Assembly: GCA_948567375.1 (NCBI GenBank)
Contig: OX419759.1
Location: 48,760,593 to 48,824,592 of the forward strand
Direction of reading: 5' to 3'
From: Lunularia cruciata
Taxonomy: Eukaryota; Streptophyta; Marchantiopsida; Lunulariales; Lunulariaceae
Length of the DNA stretch: 64,000 bases
The position numbers and the translations under genes were made by a program. Positions 34,661 to 45,673 of the stretch are shown piece after piece. How positions within the stretch are numbered: the stretch's first letter is position 1; every line of letters starts with the position of its first letter. Below the pieces are notes generated by a model. The model was not told where the DNA came from and ran no database searches. It saw only the letters and a list, made by a program, of their open reading frames with translations.

Positions 34661-36163
34661 TTAGAGAAGCTTGCTCTTCGATGGCCTCCTTTTCACAACC
34701 GACAAAGCTGAATCCAGCACGCCAACGTACTGCTCCACAGTGTCTCCACTGCCAACTGTTCTCTCCTCAGGAGCCATCTCTCCACTTTTCTCGTCCACTG
34801 GAGCGACGATGCTTGTCGCAAATGACCCATTCTTACCACTTTTCCGAAGCCTCAATGCTTTAGTCCATGCAATGACTCTGTCCAGCACATCGACGCATTT
34901 AGATACTTCGGCACTAGACTGGTCCTCCAAGGTGTAGAAAGGTACATCCCATTCCGCGCTGTTCAAGTGGGTGGCGTTGAAGGATTCGCATGATCCAGTT
35001 TGTCGCAATATCGCTCCGTTGTCAGGAAGGGCCGATTCTTTTGACCTTTCAGATGACTTCCACTCAGGAAGTGTTGGCATAGGAGGTGCTGAACCCCCGA
35101 GACTGAAATCACCTGCCTGATCCACTTCCGAAGCAGACAGCGTTGTGATTCCTACAGTAAAAGAAGGTCCAACCAGACTCAGACTTGGCCTCCGCCGGTT
35201 GCTATGCACAGTTGTCAATTCTCTGGAACGATTTGAGGGAGATGCTCTCAGACGGGGTGTTCCGGGATTACTACTTCGTTGAGGATGTCCTGAAACAAAA
35301 GAATCATCGCCAAGCTCCGGGCTCTCCGCCACGCACCCGTCATCGCCATCGGCAATGCCTGGCTCCTGCTCCTCGTCACAGAATTCTGCTCTGGACATAA
35401 TAAGAGCTCTCGCGCGCCTGATTGCTTCCGCCGTTTCGTACTCCATTCTACGGACATCCTCCATTGTCAAGCCAAACCATTCGTCTAGCCAGCAGAAGCA
35501 TTTTCGGTGTCCTTCAAGTAAAATCTTCCGTTGAGCATTTTTCGAAATGAACTTCTCTATCCTCGACCCGAAACCCCAGTAAGGGACGTCTACCGTCACA
35601 CACTTGTATGCACACATTACCGGCTCGCAATTCTGCTGCCAACCCTCACGCAGAGGTCCCCTCCCTGTTTTCCTTGATGCAAACAGAGTGGGATCTTCCT
35701 CTTCGACATAGCGTTCCGGCTGGTCCATTGCTATGTCAATATACTCGACCTGCCGCTTCTTCAACGTCTTAGAATCTAGATTCAATGCATTAGAGCTAGT
35801 GCCCCTGTCTGCTACATGCGTGGAGTCCAGAATAAGCTTAAACTTGTTCAGGAAAGGACACTTAAGAATGGTCGTGCAGTGCGGATAGGCATTCCATGCT
35901 TCCTCCTCTAAAATCAAAGCTTTCTTAGGCAGAAGGCTCACGAGCCAACTAGGAAGTTTACTTGCAAGGTGATACACCTTGTGCGTGTATTGACCCCGTC
36001 GATCTTTCTCTACGAAGGGCTCGTTCTTCAGAATCTCCACTCCGTCTCCGTTGTCGCCAGTTGATTCACTAGCGCTGTATTTAGCTACCATGTACAGTTG
36101 AGCGATTTCATACTCTTCGATGGTGAACGGTAGGGGAATGCGATACTCATAAATTGCCACCAT
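34661..36163 (-). CDS. Phosphatidylinositol transfer protein (START-like PITP), 500 aa
   Basis: Intact, intronless 500-residue ORF. Residues 1-255 form a complete PITP domain of the animal/algal class I/II type, which exchanges phosphatidylinositol and phosphatidylcholine between membranes. The start aligns with the family N-terminus (MVAIYEYRIPLPFTIEEYEI) and has GCGATGG context. Conserved headgroup-contact positions are present: T60 and K62 in GQYTHKVYHL, N91 in AWNAYP, and E241 in MEDVRRMEYET. Also seen: EDPTLFASRKTGRGPL (157-170), MCAYKCVTVDVPYWGF (183-198), FCWLDEWFGLTMEDVRRM (223-240). The usual Trp-Trp membrane-insertion pair is Tyr-Trp (195-196). Residues 260-500 are a Ser/Pro/Gly-rich, probably disordered tail not found in short PITPs, with no recognised domain, so this is not the multidomain RdgB form. 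Both neighbours are unrelated. No TATA box stands out upstream. It is the best-preserved long ORF of the window. Confidence 0.93.
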   Translation of the reverse strand: MVAIYEYRIPLPFTIEEYEIAQLYMVAKYSASESTGDNGDGVEILKNEPFVEKDRRGQYTHKVYHLASKLPSWLVSLLPKKALILEEEAWNAYPHCTTILKCPFLNKFKLILDSTHVADRGTSSNALNLDSKTLKKRQVEYIDIAMDQPERYVEEEDPTLFASRKTGRGPLREGWQQNCEPVMCAYKCVTVDVPYWGFGSRIEKFISKNAQRKILLEGHRKCFCWLDEWFGLTMEDVRRMEYETAEAIRRARALIMSRAEFCDEEQEPGIADGDDGCVAESPELGDDSFVSGHPQRSSNPGTPRLRASPSNRSRELTTVHSNRRRPSLSLVGPSFTVGITTLSASEVDQAGDFSLGGSAPPMPTLPEWKSSERSKESALPDNGAILRQTGSCESFNATHLNSAEWDVPFYTLEDQSSAEVSKCVDVLDRVIAWTKALRLRKSGKNGSFATSIVAPVDEKSGEMAPEERTVGSGDTVEQYVGVLDSALSVVKRRPSKSKLL

Positions 36164-36309
36164 CGCTCAGGAGTGAACTCACTGGAGCTCTGCTTTCCTA
36201 CAAGATGAGGACAGCTAAAGCCTTTAACAACCAGTCCCAAAGTCCCAAGGCAACGAAAGTCCACGGACACTCTCAGCACCATACGTGCGGCCCATAGGCT
36301 GATCCACTC

Positions 36310-37905
36310 GACGCAATTGGAACTTGTATGTCGAAACTTTAGGACGAGTCGACTCCTGAGGTGCCCTGTCTACCTTTCACACTCACTCGCATTGTCCTTC
36401 CAAGGCCTGGACGTCTTGCCAACCTTTCAGTTCCTGAACGTCTTCGACGTCCTCATGACGAGTAAGTTGAGTTTATGGCTTCACAACAATGAGCTAGTGG
36501 TGCAACAATGCTCCTCAAGGCTTGATCTCTTCGTTTCTCACAAACTGCAAAGTGCTATTCACCTGCTCCGACGAGGTCAAACTGCAATCACGACTCCGTT
36601 TGCAGTCGATGAACTGCCTGCTACAAAGGCTAAGAATAGAAATTTATGTCTCCACGTCCCTCCGTTGGCCATTTCGTTAATCACTCTCTACAGTTCTGCT
36701 CCGACTACTAATCCACTGACTAGTCAAACGTAGTGTGAACTTATCTTTAACATAGGCCGACGAAGTTCCTGTATACTCAGCATTGCCCGACTGCATTCCA
36801 CAAATGCAGATCATACAATGAGTCTCCGTGCAAAAATAGAGATTACGATTTCTCTTTTCTTCTTTCACCTCCTAACTCCTCCGACACTTCTCCTCTGCGC
36901 GCTGGTCAGAAAAGTCTAGTCAACTCCAGGAGCAGGAGGAGGAGCCAGGGAAGAGGATCCATCCATCTCAGCAGCGATCAATCGGTACCTTCAAATGCCT
37001 CAGCTCCACGCGCCAAATTTCTCCTCCTTTCTGCGCAAATCCCTTCCCTTCCACTCCACATCCTCTCTTCTCCTTCCTCGCGTCGCACTCCGTCCCTGTC
37101 AGACGCTAATCAAGCAACTCCCCCTCGAGAATGTCTGTCACCTCCGCCACAAAAGTGTACGTCAACAATGCCCGAAACTTCAGCTGTTCTCACGTCCGGA
37201 CGGATTGACTACAAAATCTCGCGGAAATCGCTCACCGTTTTGAGGCTGGCTCCCCTCCTCCGCGTCTCGTCGAGCGCATAAATGCATGAATGTTGGTGAA
37301 TCATCCGGGACCATCGCTGGGAACGAAGCGAATGGGAAGGTAAAGGGAGGGATCGGAAGGAAGCGATCCGCGGGCGACAGGCAACGCTGATCTTGCCGCG
37401 GTAGGAGGAAATGCAAGTTACCCGGGGGCAGCCGTACATGAAAGCGCCAGCGTCCACGCTCTCTTATCGTTGCTTTCGAGACCGAACGAAATCTAACAAT
37501 TACCCGCTGAAAACGCGGATTAAGCGGTACTCATACCGGTCACGACCTCACGTCGGGACGTTGCCGGGGTTCGCCGCCCTCACCCTTCAGTCCGTCGAAC
37601 ATCACGCATATCGTCTGAGTTATAATCGTTTTCCGCTGCGAAATTGACCCTAGACCATGCACTTTTAAGGGTTTTCTGAGCTGCTAAGTTGTTTAATACC
37701 CAGGGTGGAATCATGTGCATGGCATTGTATTCCCGTCTCTAGCCTCTTGGAATCTTGAATTGAATTCTGCGTTTGGTTTACTTCACTTCGAACATTTTCC
37801 AAAGCAAGTCAGATGTGTTAGATGTGGCTTGCCTACAATAAAAATTGCAAAACTGAAATTTGGAACTGTCTTTAGTCTGAACTTGTTGGTTACCTGTTCA
37901 TGGTT
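36310..37905. other. GC-richer intergenic region, possible unrecognised exon
   Basis: 36900-37650 is clearly GC-richer than its surroundings and has a pyrimidine-rich leader-like stretch (36850-36900). An 82-codon plus-strand frame at 36995-37243 starts MPQLHAPNFSSFLRKSLPFH and is rich in Ser, Arg and Leu, like an organelle transit peptide. However, no mature domain follows and minus-strand frames overlap it. This may be the 5' end of a gene or only a promoter region. Confidence 0.25.
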
Positions 37906-38089
37906 CTAGCATCCAAATTATAACTATTTGAGAGAAAATAAGAACAATCTGATAAACTGCTACTACCGGAAATATCACCTAATTTAAGGAGCCCTAAACT
38001 AGCATCCAAATTATAATTATTTGAAATAAAATAAGTACAATCTGATAAACTGCTCCTACCGGACATATCACCTAATTTAAGGAGCCCTA
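37906..38089. repeat. 93-bp tandem duplication
   Basis: Units start with CTAGCATCCAAATTATAA at 37906 and 37999 and end TAATTTAAGGAGCCCTA. A third trace of the unit end (TAAATTAAGGAGCCCTTA) is at about 38214. Noncoding. Confidence 0.88.
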
Positions 38090-38833
38090 TATATGTCCCC
38101 GGCCCATGATTCAATAACAAGCAGTTGACTCGCAATTAGTGGATAACCCTTGCGCCGTAACAGACTCTGGGCAATCTGGCACCCCACCCAACACCCACAC
38201 CGTGTATGCGGGCCTAAATTAAGGAGCCCTTAAGTAGTACTTAAATTAACACCCACGGCACTTTACCTTGAATCAGTACTTAATATTAAGGTAAAAACCT
38301 CAGCCCTGACACCCGAAGGGTGGGAGCTGGTGACAGGTTTTCACTAATTGTGGAGCTTACATTAATGACCAAACGACGTGTATGTGACATCCTTGACTTT
38401 ATCCGTCATACGGTGGACGCTTTTCCAGCAACTGCAAAGGATGCGACAGAGTCGTCTTCCCAACTTTCCGACACCAGAGGGCGTAAAAACCCCAGACCGG
38501 CGTAAACTCAATCAACCCATATTTGGCACCGACCCTATAGTTGGCAAAATGATTTACCAACCACAATTGCCATGTGGTCGGACGTGGCATCCAAGATTCA
38601 TAGCTGGATGGAGTCAGCTCGTGCTGGTAACCCGTGTTCATGTGTTTTGACATCGTCGTGTTGTGAGATTCCTTGCCATGTAGGATGGACGCCCACCTGT
38701 CAAGGCTTCAAGGGGATCGGCTACGTCTTTTGCCAACTTGGGGTCGGCCAAGGCGAGTGCCAAATATGTCGGTTAGAGAACCCATCTCTGAGTGAATCCA
38801 GCTGATAATTTTTGATTATATTGGTCCAAGTTG
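38090..38833. other. No gene recognised
   Basis: Short overlapping frames on both strands (38320-38805), none with a motif I know. Confidence 0.35.
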
Positions 38834-38893
38834 TAGGGAGAAGGGCGACCGAGCCGTGCAAGGACGAGACAAAAGGTAAAATGGGGCTAAGCC
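38834..38893 (-). mobile_element. LINE-family 3' fragment (60 bp), internally deleted
   Basis: AAGGGCGACCG joined directly to AGCCGTGCAAGGACGAGAC and GGGGCTAAGCCCC, so the GATGGG stem-loop is missing. Flanked by CCAAGTTG at 38826-38833 and 38894-38901; the first C bases may belong to the tail. Confidence 0.8.
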
Positions 38894-39468
38894 CCAAGTT
38901 GCAAGGCCAGTTGGGGACATATGAGCCGTTTCCTAGGTTGTGCTTCCCAATGACGACGGTAAAATCTCCCTTTATCTGACGAAAAGATCGAGCACTAAAA
39001 GGTCGTTAAACGACTTTATTCACGTCTCATCGTTAGATACAACGCGAAGCGCGTACATAATATACCTTGTGCCTAAGCCATCTGCTAATCTGCATGCCCC
39101 GGGAGTAATACATCACACACTCCTGATAATATCATTTTCCCCCTTTCGCATATGTTTCGCGTATCAAGCTTGTCACGCTTGCTCGGGTTCATCTTGGAGA
39201 AGTTCCTCTTGGGAGGGACCACCGTATAAGAGCTCGAGGGTCCAACGGACAAGAAGAGAATCTGCCGGACCGTCGAGGTTCTAGAGCAAGGACAACTCTG
39301 CTGGGGATGTCCACCCAGAAGTAATAAGAAGCAGCAGCAGCAAGGGGTAAGAGTCGTTGGTGCTTGGCATTCTGCTTTCTTCCAGCGAAATGAAAGAGAT
39401 GTTTTTTGCAGTATTATATCGATGACAAGTACAATCATTTGGAAGAGAGAAAAGGAGAATTGAATATA

Positions 39469-39588
39469 ATATAGGAGAAAAGGCGACCACATAGAACACA
39501 ACAAGGATACATAGAACACAACAAGGATGGGAAGAACCCCCCTACAGAGGAGACAAGAGAGGTAGAATGGGGCTAGGCCCCATTCTGG
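39469..39588 (-). mobile_element. LINE-family 3' fragment (120 bp) with 20-bp internal repeat
   Basis: GGCGACC, then ACATAGAACACAACAAGGAT twice in a row (39489-39508, 39509-39528), then GGGAAGAACCCCCC and GGGGCTAGGCCCC. Flanked by GAATATA at 39462-39468 and 39589-39595, though the right copy merges with an AT microsatellite. Confidence 0.82.
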
Positions 39589-39838
39589 GAATATATATAT
39601 ATATATATATATGGGAACCTGGCCTTTTATGAAAAGACCAGGTTTGGTATTCACGTACTTCGAGCTTCTAACGTTCCATTTTTCGAGAATAATCTCTTAG
39701 AGGGTTAAAAAAGGTTTGATTCTGCTGAACTGTATAGACAGGATAAAGACACAGGTATAGTCACCAACCTTAAGATCTTGAAAAGTGCACATATTTTATT
39801 TGTAGTCACTTTACTTTTTCAGAGTCACATTTACAGCT

Positions 39839-39879
39839 AAAAGGGAGGCGACCGCGTAGGAAAAACGAAGGATGGGAAG
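39839..39879 (-). mobile_element. LINE-family 3' fragment, only 41 bp
   Basis: GGCGACCGCGTAGGAAAAAC and GAAGGATGGGAAG, the outermost part of the family tail. Flanked by a perfect 11-bp duplication CATTTACAGCT at 39828-39838 and 39880-39890. Confidence 0.9.
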
Positions 39880-39890
39880 CATTTACAGCT

Positions 39891-41070
39891 TGGTACTCAA
39901 CTTTGATTTTTATAAACTACCAGCGTTCTTGCCTTCGTTGATCGCACACCATGCTATACTGTATATTGATGTATAGTTGAAATATTAAAACATTATTTAT
40001 TTTCTACCTTCTATATATCTAAAAAATATAAATGCTCAAATTTTATCTGTATATAACTAAAATATATTTTTTATGATAAATATACACCTCAAAATTATGA
40101 AAAAATTAAACAATATAAGTTTTATTTTCCTTATTATAGTGGATATCTAACTCTGGAAGATGAAGCATAGCTTAAAAGTGCTAAGCATAATTGACCAAGA
40201 GTAGATATAGAATTCGTAAATTTATCCCTACATTGATGATCCAATATCATTGAGATATGTTGGTCAGCAATAGACAAAACTATATTGTCTTCTTGTGAAT
40301 TTAAGTGACAATTCTCTCAAGGATGAAACTCAAGCTAATTCTAGAGACAAAACATAATTCAGCTGTTCTCTATGTTTTCCGAACATACATGTTCTCCACA
40401 CACAATCGTACCTCATTAGCTCGATCTTTATAATGCATTTAACGACAACGGTATCCATCACATAATCCAGCTTTAGGATCCATTTCCCATAGTAACATGA
40501 TTTTTAAGATCTATTTTTAAGATCAAGTTTAGAAGGAGGAACTCCACTAGCAATAAGAGACTTCAAAAACTCAATCTCAATTTCAAAGCTCAGAAGGATA
40601 ATGCCGTATTTTCCTTTAAGTTGATCGGTTTCATTTTGTAGAATAGAATTATTGGCACTTTAAATATGTTCTTGATTCACCTGGTTATGGAACAAAATAA
40701 TCAACATTAGATATAAATACCAATATTGAATAAATAAATTTCATAATATCACATATTAAAAATAATTGATATTATTAATTAATAATATAATTATGTTTTC
40801 TGTTTGGATATAATGTAAATGCTTAAATGTAGATTTTGCAAACGTCATCATTTCTTGTATCAAGTATAGATCTGCATGTAAACAAATAAAAATGAGGTGA
40901 CTTATTAGTATCAATAAGTTGATTTTCCTTAATTCAATTGAGAGGATTACCTCTTTGTACAATAAACAAAATAAGAAAATTGGAGAGAATTGGGGAGAGA
41001 ACTTGAAACTAATTGCGTGAATTATATCCAATGATGGTTACCAAGATCCTTAACTAGGCTTCATTCATTA
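39891..41070. other. AT-rich, no gene recognised
   Basis: Very AT-rich stretch with stop-dense frames on both strands. Nothing supported. Confidence 0.5.
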
Positions 41071-41190
41071 TTGAGGCTAAGCCCCATTTTACCTCTTATG
41101 TCTCATCCTTGTATAGCTTGTGTCTTCTCATCCTTCTTGTTTTTCTAAGTGGTCTCCTTTAATAAAATATAAAAAAAAGAAAATTTAAGT
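41071..41190 (+). mobile_element. LINE-family 3' fragment (120 bp)
   Basis: Plus-oriented tail: GAGGCTAAGCCCCATTTTAC, later TTCTCATCCTTCTTG and AAGTGGTCTCC, then an A-rich end. Flanked by perfect TTCATTCATTA at 41060-41070 and 41191-41201. Confidence 0.92.
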
Positions 41191-41201
41191 TTCATTCATT
41201 A

Positions 41202-42899
41202 CAGCTCGGTACAGACCAAATTCAAGATCAAGCAAGTGGATTTTGCTCATCCGGATTAATCAACCTCTTTCTAGTGCGAAACTGATGCGACTAACTCATG
41301 CTTATAAATTGAGAAACAAAGCCTTCTAATGTGGCATAGATTTTCTCTGTGGTCTCCAATAGAATTCCTTTTGCGACTACTTGCTTTTTGTCGAACAAGT
41401 GGACACTACTACAGTAAGTTCTTTATATACATTTTCTTAGATAATAATGGATATATGACATTTATAAGATCAAGATACTTCGATTTTCTTTTCTATGGTA
41501 TAGAAGAGATAAAGTAGGACTATCCTTATCACCATGTGACACCTACAGGTTAAGATACACTGGACATAAATCATAGTTTATAAAAAGTAACAACTAGAAT
41601 CTTGTCTTTATATCATCTCCACGAGTAATTCAGAAAATTATATATCTTCATTTGAGGCTCATTTTCAAATACGTGTCTCTTGGATCTCTTCAATAATAGA
41701 GATTTTCTCAAGGAAGAAGCAACTAAATGAGCTCATGATCCTTTCTTTATCATCCATAGATTTGGGAAAAATCATCTCCAATCATTATTGTAAGAAAATC
41801 AATATTTTAATATTCATTTCTTATATCTTTCAATGTTCTCTCAACAACTTCAAGAATATCTTTGTTTTGCATAAGGTCCCCTCCCATATTATAAGATGTG
41901 TATACCGTAGCCACTCAACAAGGCAAGCTTTATTCCTCTATGAAAAAAGTTCACCATTTATTCATATGAAGAGTGATAGAAAAAGTTGAGATGAGCAATT
42001 TGACCGCCTATATATGATAACCCTACAATCCTTGAAGAAGCCATGCAAATAACAATCCCTTTTTGGCTTCTAAGTGTATAACCAAGATATCATAAACAAA
42101 AGTTTTTCCAAGAAGAACATTATTCCTTTATGTTCCCAAAATAGAGTAAGATATCTCATCCAAGGCTCTTCGTTTTTGAAGACATGAATGTCTCCAAGCT
42201 CATATGTAGCTCTCCCAAAGCCTCATAATCATATTTAAGTTTTTCAAGTATCAATCTGTTGCTACAGATTTCATTCCACAATCATATGTTGATACTTATA
42301 TCAATTCATTCCTAAATTTAGTAATGAAACATGTAAGTGAATATTATAGTTGCTTCTCCATGTAGAGTTTATAACCTCAAACTTACAAACAAAGATAAAT
42401 AATCTATTATTATAAATGTATCTGTTTTATTTTAATTATATTAATGATTTTACAGAAAAATAATTTATAACTTTAACATACCTATAACTAAATTTTTTAT
42501 TAAGAAGATCTCAAAAATAATCTTATTTTTTGTTCATGAAGTTGATGTATAATTGATGATAAAAATCAACATAAATGTCTTTGGAAGGTATTCCACCAAT
42601 TTCCTCTTGTGCAAGCTTATAAATTTTGAGAAAGATAATAAATATTACTTTGAGTTGATATCTAGATTGCATGCTTGATGACTCTTTCAAGCATTGCTTC
42701 CATTTAATATCATTTATCAAAGATTACATCCCAAATATATAGCCTTGATTGTTACATAAAAATATGATTTAATATCTTTAAATGATGAGATGATTGAGGT
42801 CCATAAATATTTGTATAAAAGTAATCTCAAATAGAATATCTCTTAGGAGAGAGGATGTACAAAATAAAGTTGACTGATTGCATATCCTTTTTACATTAT
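41202..42899. other. AT-rich, no gene recognised
   Basis: Stop-dense on both strands. A minus-strand frame at 42523-42720 (INDIKWKQCLKES) faintly recalls the region upstream of a copia RT, but no RT motif follows. Confidence 0.4.
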
Positions 42900-43502
42900 G
42901 TACACTTTAAATTATTCTTTGTAGACGACACACGTCAAACCATACTTATACTTGGTCCAAGATGATTAGGTGACAATGGTAGATGTTGTGGTTATAGATC
43001 CTTTGCGCAATGCAGTTTTGGAGGGAATGATTACTCAACTTCTTGGATGGGCGGTGAGTAGAGCAACATCACGCAAGGCCTTCCAAGTATAGGGGTATTT
43101 AGCGAGGTCACCCTTTTGTTCCTCTAGCCTTAGAGTTATATGGAGCGATGGACACTACGTTTGACACATTTGTCAAGAAGTGTGCAAGAGACGCCAAGGG
43201 TTACAACTCTCACTCTCATACTTTGTAGCATACTTTAGACAACATTTGTCCATTGCTCTATAGAGAGCATTGGTTGGTGCAATCCATAGAGAGCAATCAC
43301 TCTAAGTGATGCTTCTTTGGATGATCTTATAGTTTGTAGACCTTATGACTTGCATAGCTCGGATATCTTAGGTGCGGTAGGGCAAATTTCTCATATCAAT
43401 ACTATTGGGGCCTAGCCACATTTTACCTCTTTTGTCTCTCCTTTGTCCGGCTTGATGTGGTCTTTCTACCCTTCATGTATTCTATGTTGTTGTCTTTTAC
43501 TC
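42900..43502 (+). mobile_element. LINE-family copy C, 3' 600 bp
   Basis: Begins CTTTGTAGACGACACACGTC (after about 17 bp of non-family filler), covers the nuclease-like C-terminal region with frameshifts, and ends with the tail (GGGGCCTAGCCACATTTTAC, GCTTGATGTGGTC). Flanked by perfect TTTTACATTAT at 42889-42899 and 43503-43513. Confidence 0.9.
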
Positions 43503-43513
43503 TTTTACATTAT

Positions 43514-45660
43514 ATTTTTTTTAATCCTTCTAATGTCCCAACCATAAAAAGTGTGTGCAAGAGAGGATGTTGCACATTTTCTTAAGAATTCCATCAATGT
43601 AGTTTTTTTATAATCTTTAGTTGCAGAATTGATGGGATAAAACAACACTATGTATTCTAGAAAATTGTTATGACAAATCTCACAACATTTGGCACTACTT
43701 TATTATAGAATTGTGAAATAACTCCATGCTACCTCTAGAGGAGCTACAATGTATATTGCATCTATAATTTGAGGAATAAATTCTTCAAAATCTCCCACAA
43801 TATCTTCCTTATAGTATTCCCGTGGGAAGTCAGATAAGTAAATTTCCTATTTGAGAGATCTTAAATTTTTTTCCAAAATGGTGTAAATTTGTCCAATATT
43901 TAACATACAAGAAAATTAAGAACTTACTTTAAAAGAAAAATATCTCCATTCAACATCTAACAAATTAAAAGAAAAAACTTGTTCATGAAAAGCTTCATGG
44001 TTTATTCACATGTCACTCTTCCTTAATAAATATAAGTGTTGTCGGGTTTACAATTTTTCATTATTTTATCTTGGAATATCAAAAGATATAACAATTTAAT
44101 ATTAAATATCATTTATAAATGAATTTATAATAATTTAATAATATATTATTAAATAATTAAAAACATTACTATGCTACTAAAATATTGCATTGGAGAAGTT
44201 GGGAAAAGAGGTGTGTATTTTAGGAATACTTGAAGGAGGAAAATTAGGATAAGTGTTATCAACCTCTTGTCTTCAGTTTTCCATTCTGTATTTCATATTT
44301 GTGAAATAAAACAAAACTAACGTCTGTGGAAAGTTAGCTCTTTAGAAAAATAAGATAATATATTTTTTAATCAAGAATATAAAATGAGCTGGATGACAAT
44401 AGTTAAGCTACCTTACGTTTTAAAATTCTCTCCTTTAAAATATCCATATAATGTAAATATATAAATCCAACTTGAAATTGATGCTACTTTCTTAGTGGGT
44501 GGAGGTCCGGCAAAGTACAAATTGTAACAAATAGGGTTCATTTGTCAAATTCATAGCCGATGATACTATATTTCTTTTGGCTTAAAAGTGTAGTTAGGTC
44601 AGTAAGGAAAGCCCAATTACAATATAGATGTGAAAGATACTTATGTTAAGTCCTTTGAAGATTTACTCTAAATTGCGATAAACATGTATAGATAGTGAAG
44701 ATATTTAACATAGAAATAAGAAGCGTATAACTTTGAAATCCTTTACATGGTTGAATTGGGTATGCATATAAAGAATATTAGTTAACTCTAGCCATCCTTG
44801 ATATTTCCTTTGTTTATTATCTTTATGGTGCGCAGCTCCTTATACAGAAAATGATCGCTGCATCATAATCATAGAATCTGAATTAGTTATTGTCTTTTCT
44901 CTTTTCTTCCTTGTTGTAAAAGGATTTGATTTAAAAAAATTTAGTAGTCTATATAATTAATTATGCCACAAAAAAATCACACAAATTTAAGACAATTAGA
45001 AACAGTTTTACATAAATACAAAAAAGTTAAGATTTAAGATTTGATGTCTTTCATGCAAGTTTCATACAATAAAATCTATGCTGGAAATTCTACATAGACA
45101 TTTTAAGCTTAGAATATTACCTTTTCCAAAAAAACATGATCAAGAAAAAAGAAAAGAAAAACAAATTTTTTAAGAAGAATCTGTCTCTTCTAATCTTATT
45201 TCCTTCTAAAATCTTTTCATTAAAATGATTACGTTGTTGAATTTATAGATCATTTCCAAATTCATATTTTGGATTATTTTTTCTTGATACTATGATGACA
45301 ATTTCACTCTAAATTCCTAATAACATGAAGTTGATTACTTCTAAATAAATTATTTTAAATTTCTAAATTTAAGAATAAACTCTAAAAATAGCTTATTGTA
45401 CTCGTATTCTTGTACCCATTTCATGTGACAGCATCGGTCATCATCCCATAAATCCTTTGTCTTCACTACTTAGTTCTTACATTGGAACTACTACTACTAC
45501 TAAAGAGATCAGAACCATTACAACTAATGGTTCTACAATAAACATATATTTATTGTTGAGAAAATTTGAGCTCAGTGCTATGACACTTGCCTTGCCTTTA
45601 TGCACAGCCTAACAATCACCGCACATGCAATCTAAGCATTTTTAATTCTCATTTAGCCAG
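43514..45660. other. AT-rich, no gene recognised
   Basis: No open frame of note; long A and T runs. Nothing supported. Confidence 0.5.
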
Positions 45661-45673
45661 AACAGTCATTCAT

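Noticed and set aside
37180..37457. Two overlapping minus-strand frames in the GC-rich region
   Set aside because: They overlap each other and a plus-strand frame in high-GC sequence, where stops are rare; no motif.
39085..39654. 189-codon minus-strand open frame
   Set aside because: It runs through a LINE tail and an AT microsatellite (reads as repeated Ile-Tyr) and has no protein-like domain; a chance frame.
41202..42899. Possible decayed copia element in AT-rich DNA
   Set aside because: Only a faint KWKQ-type similarity upstream of where an RT would be; no RT, integrase or LTR motif supports it.
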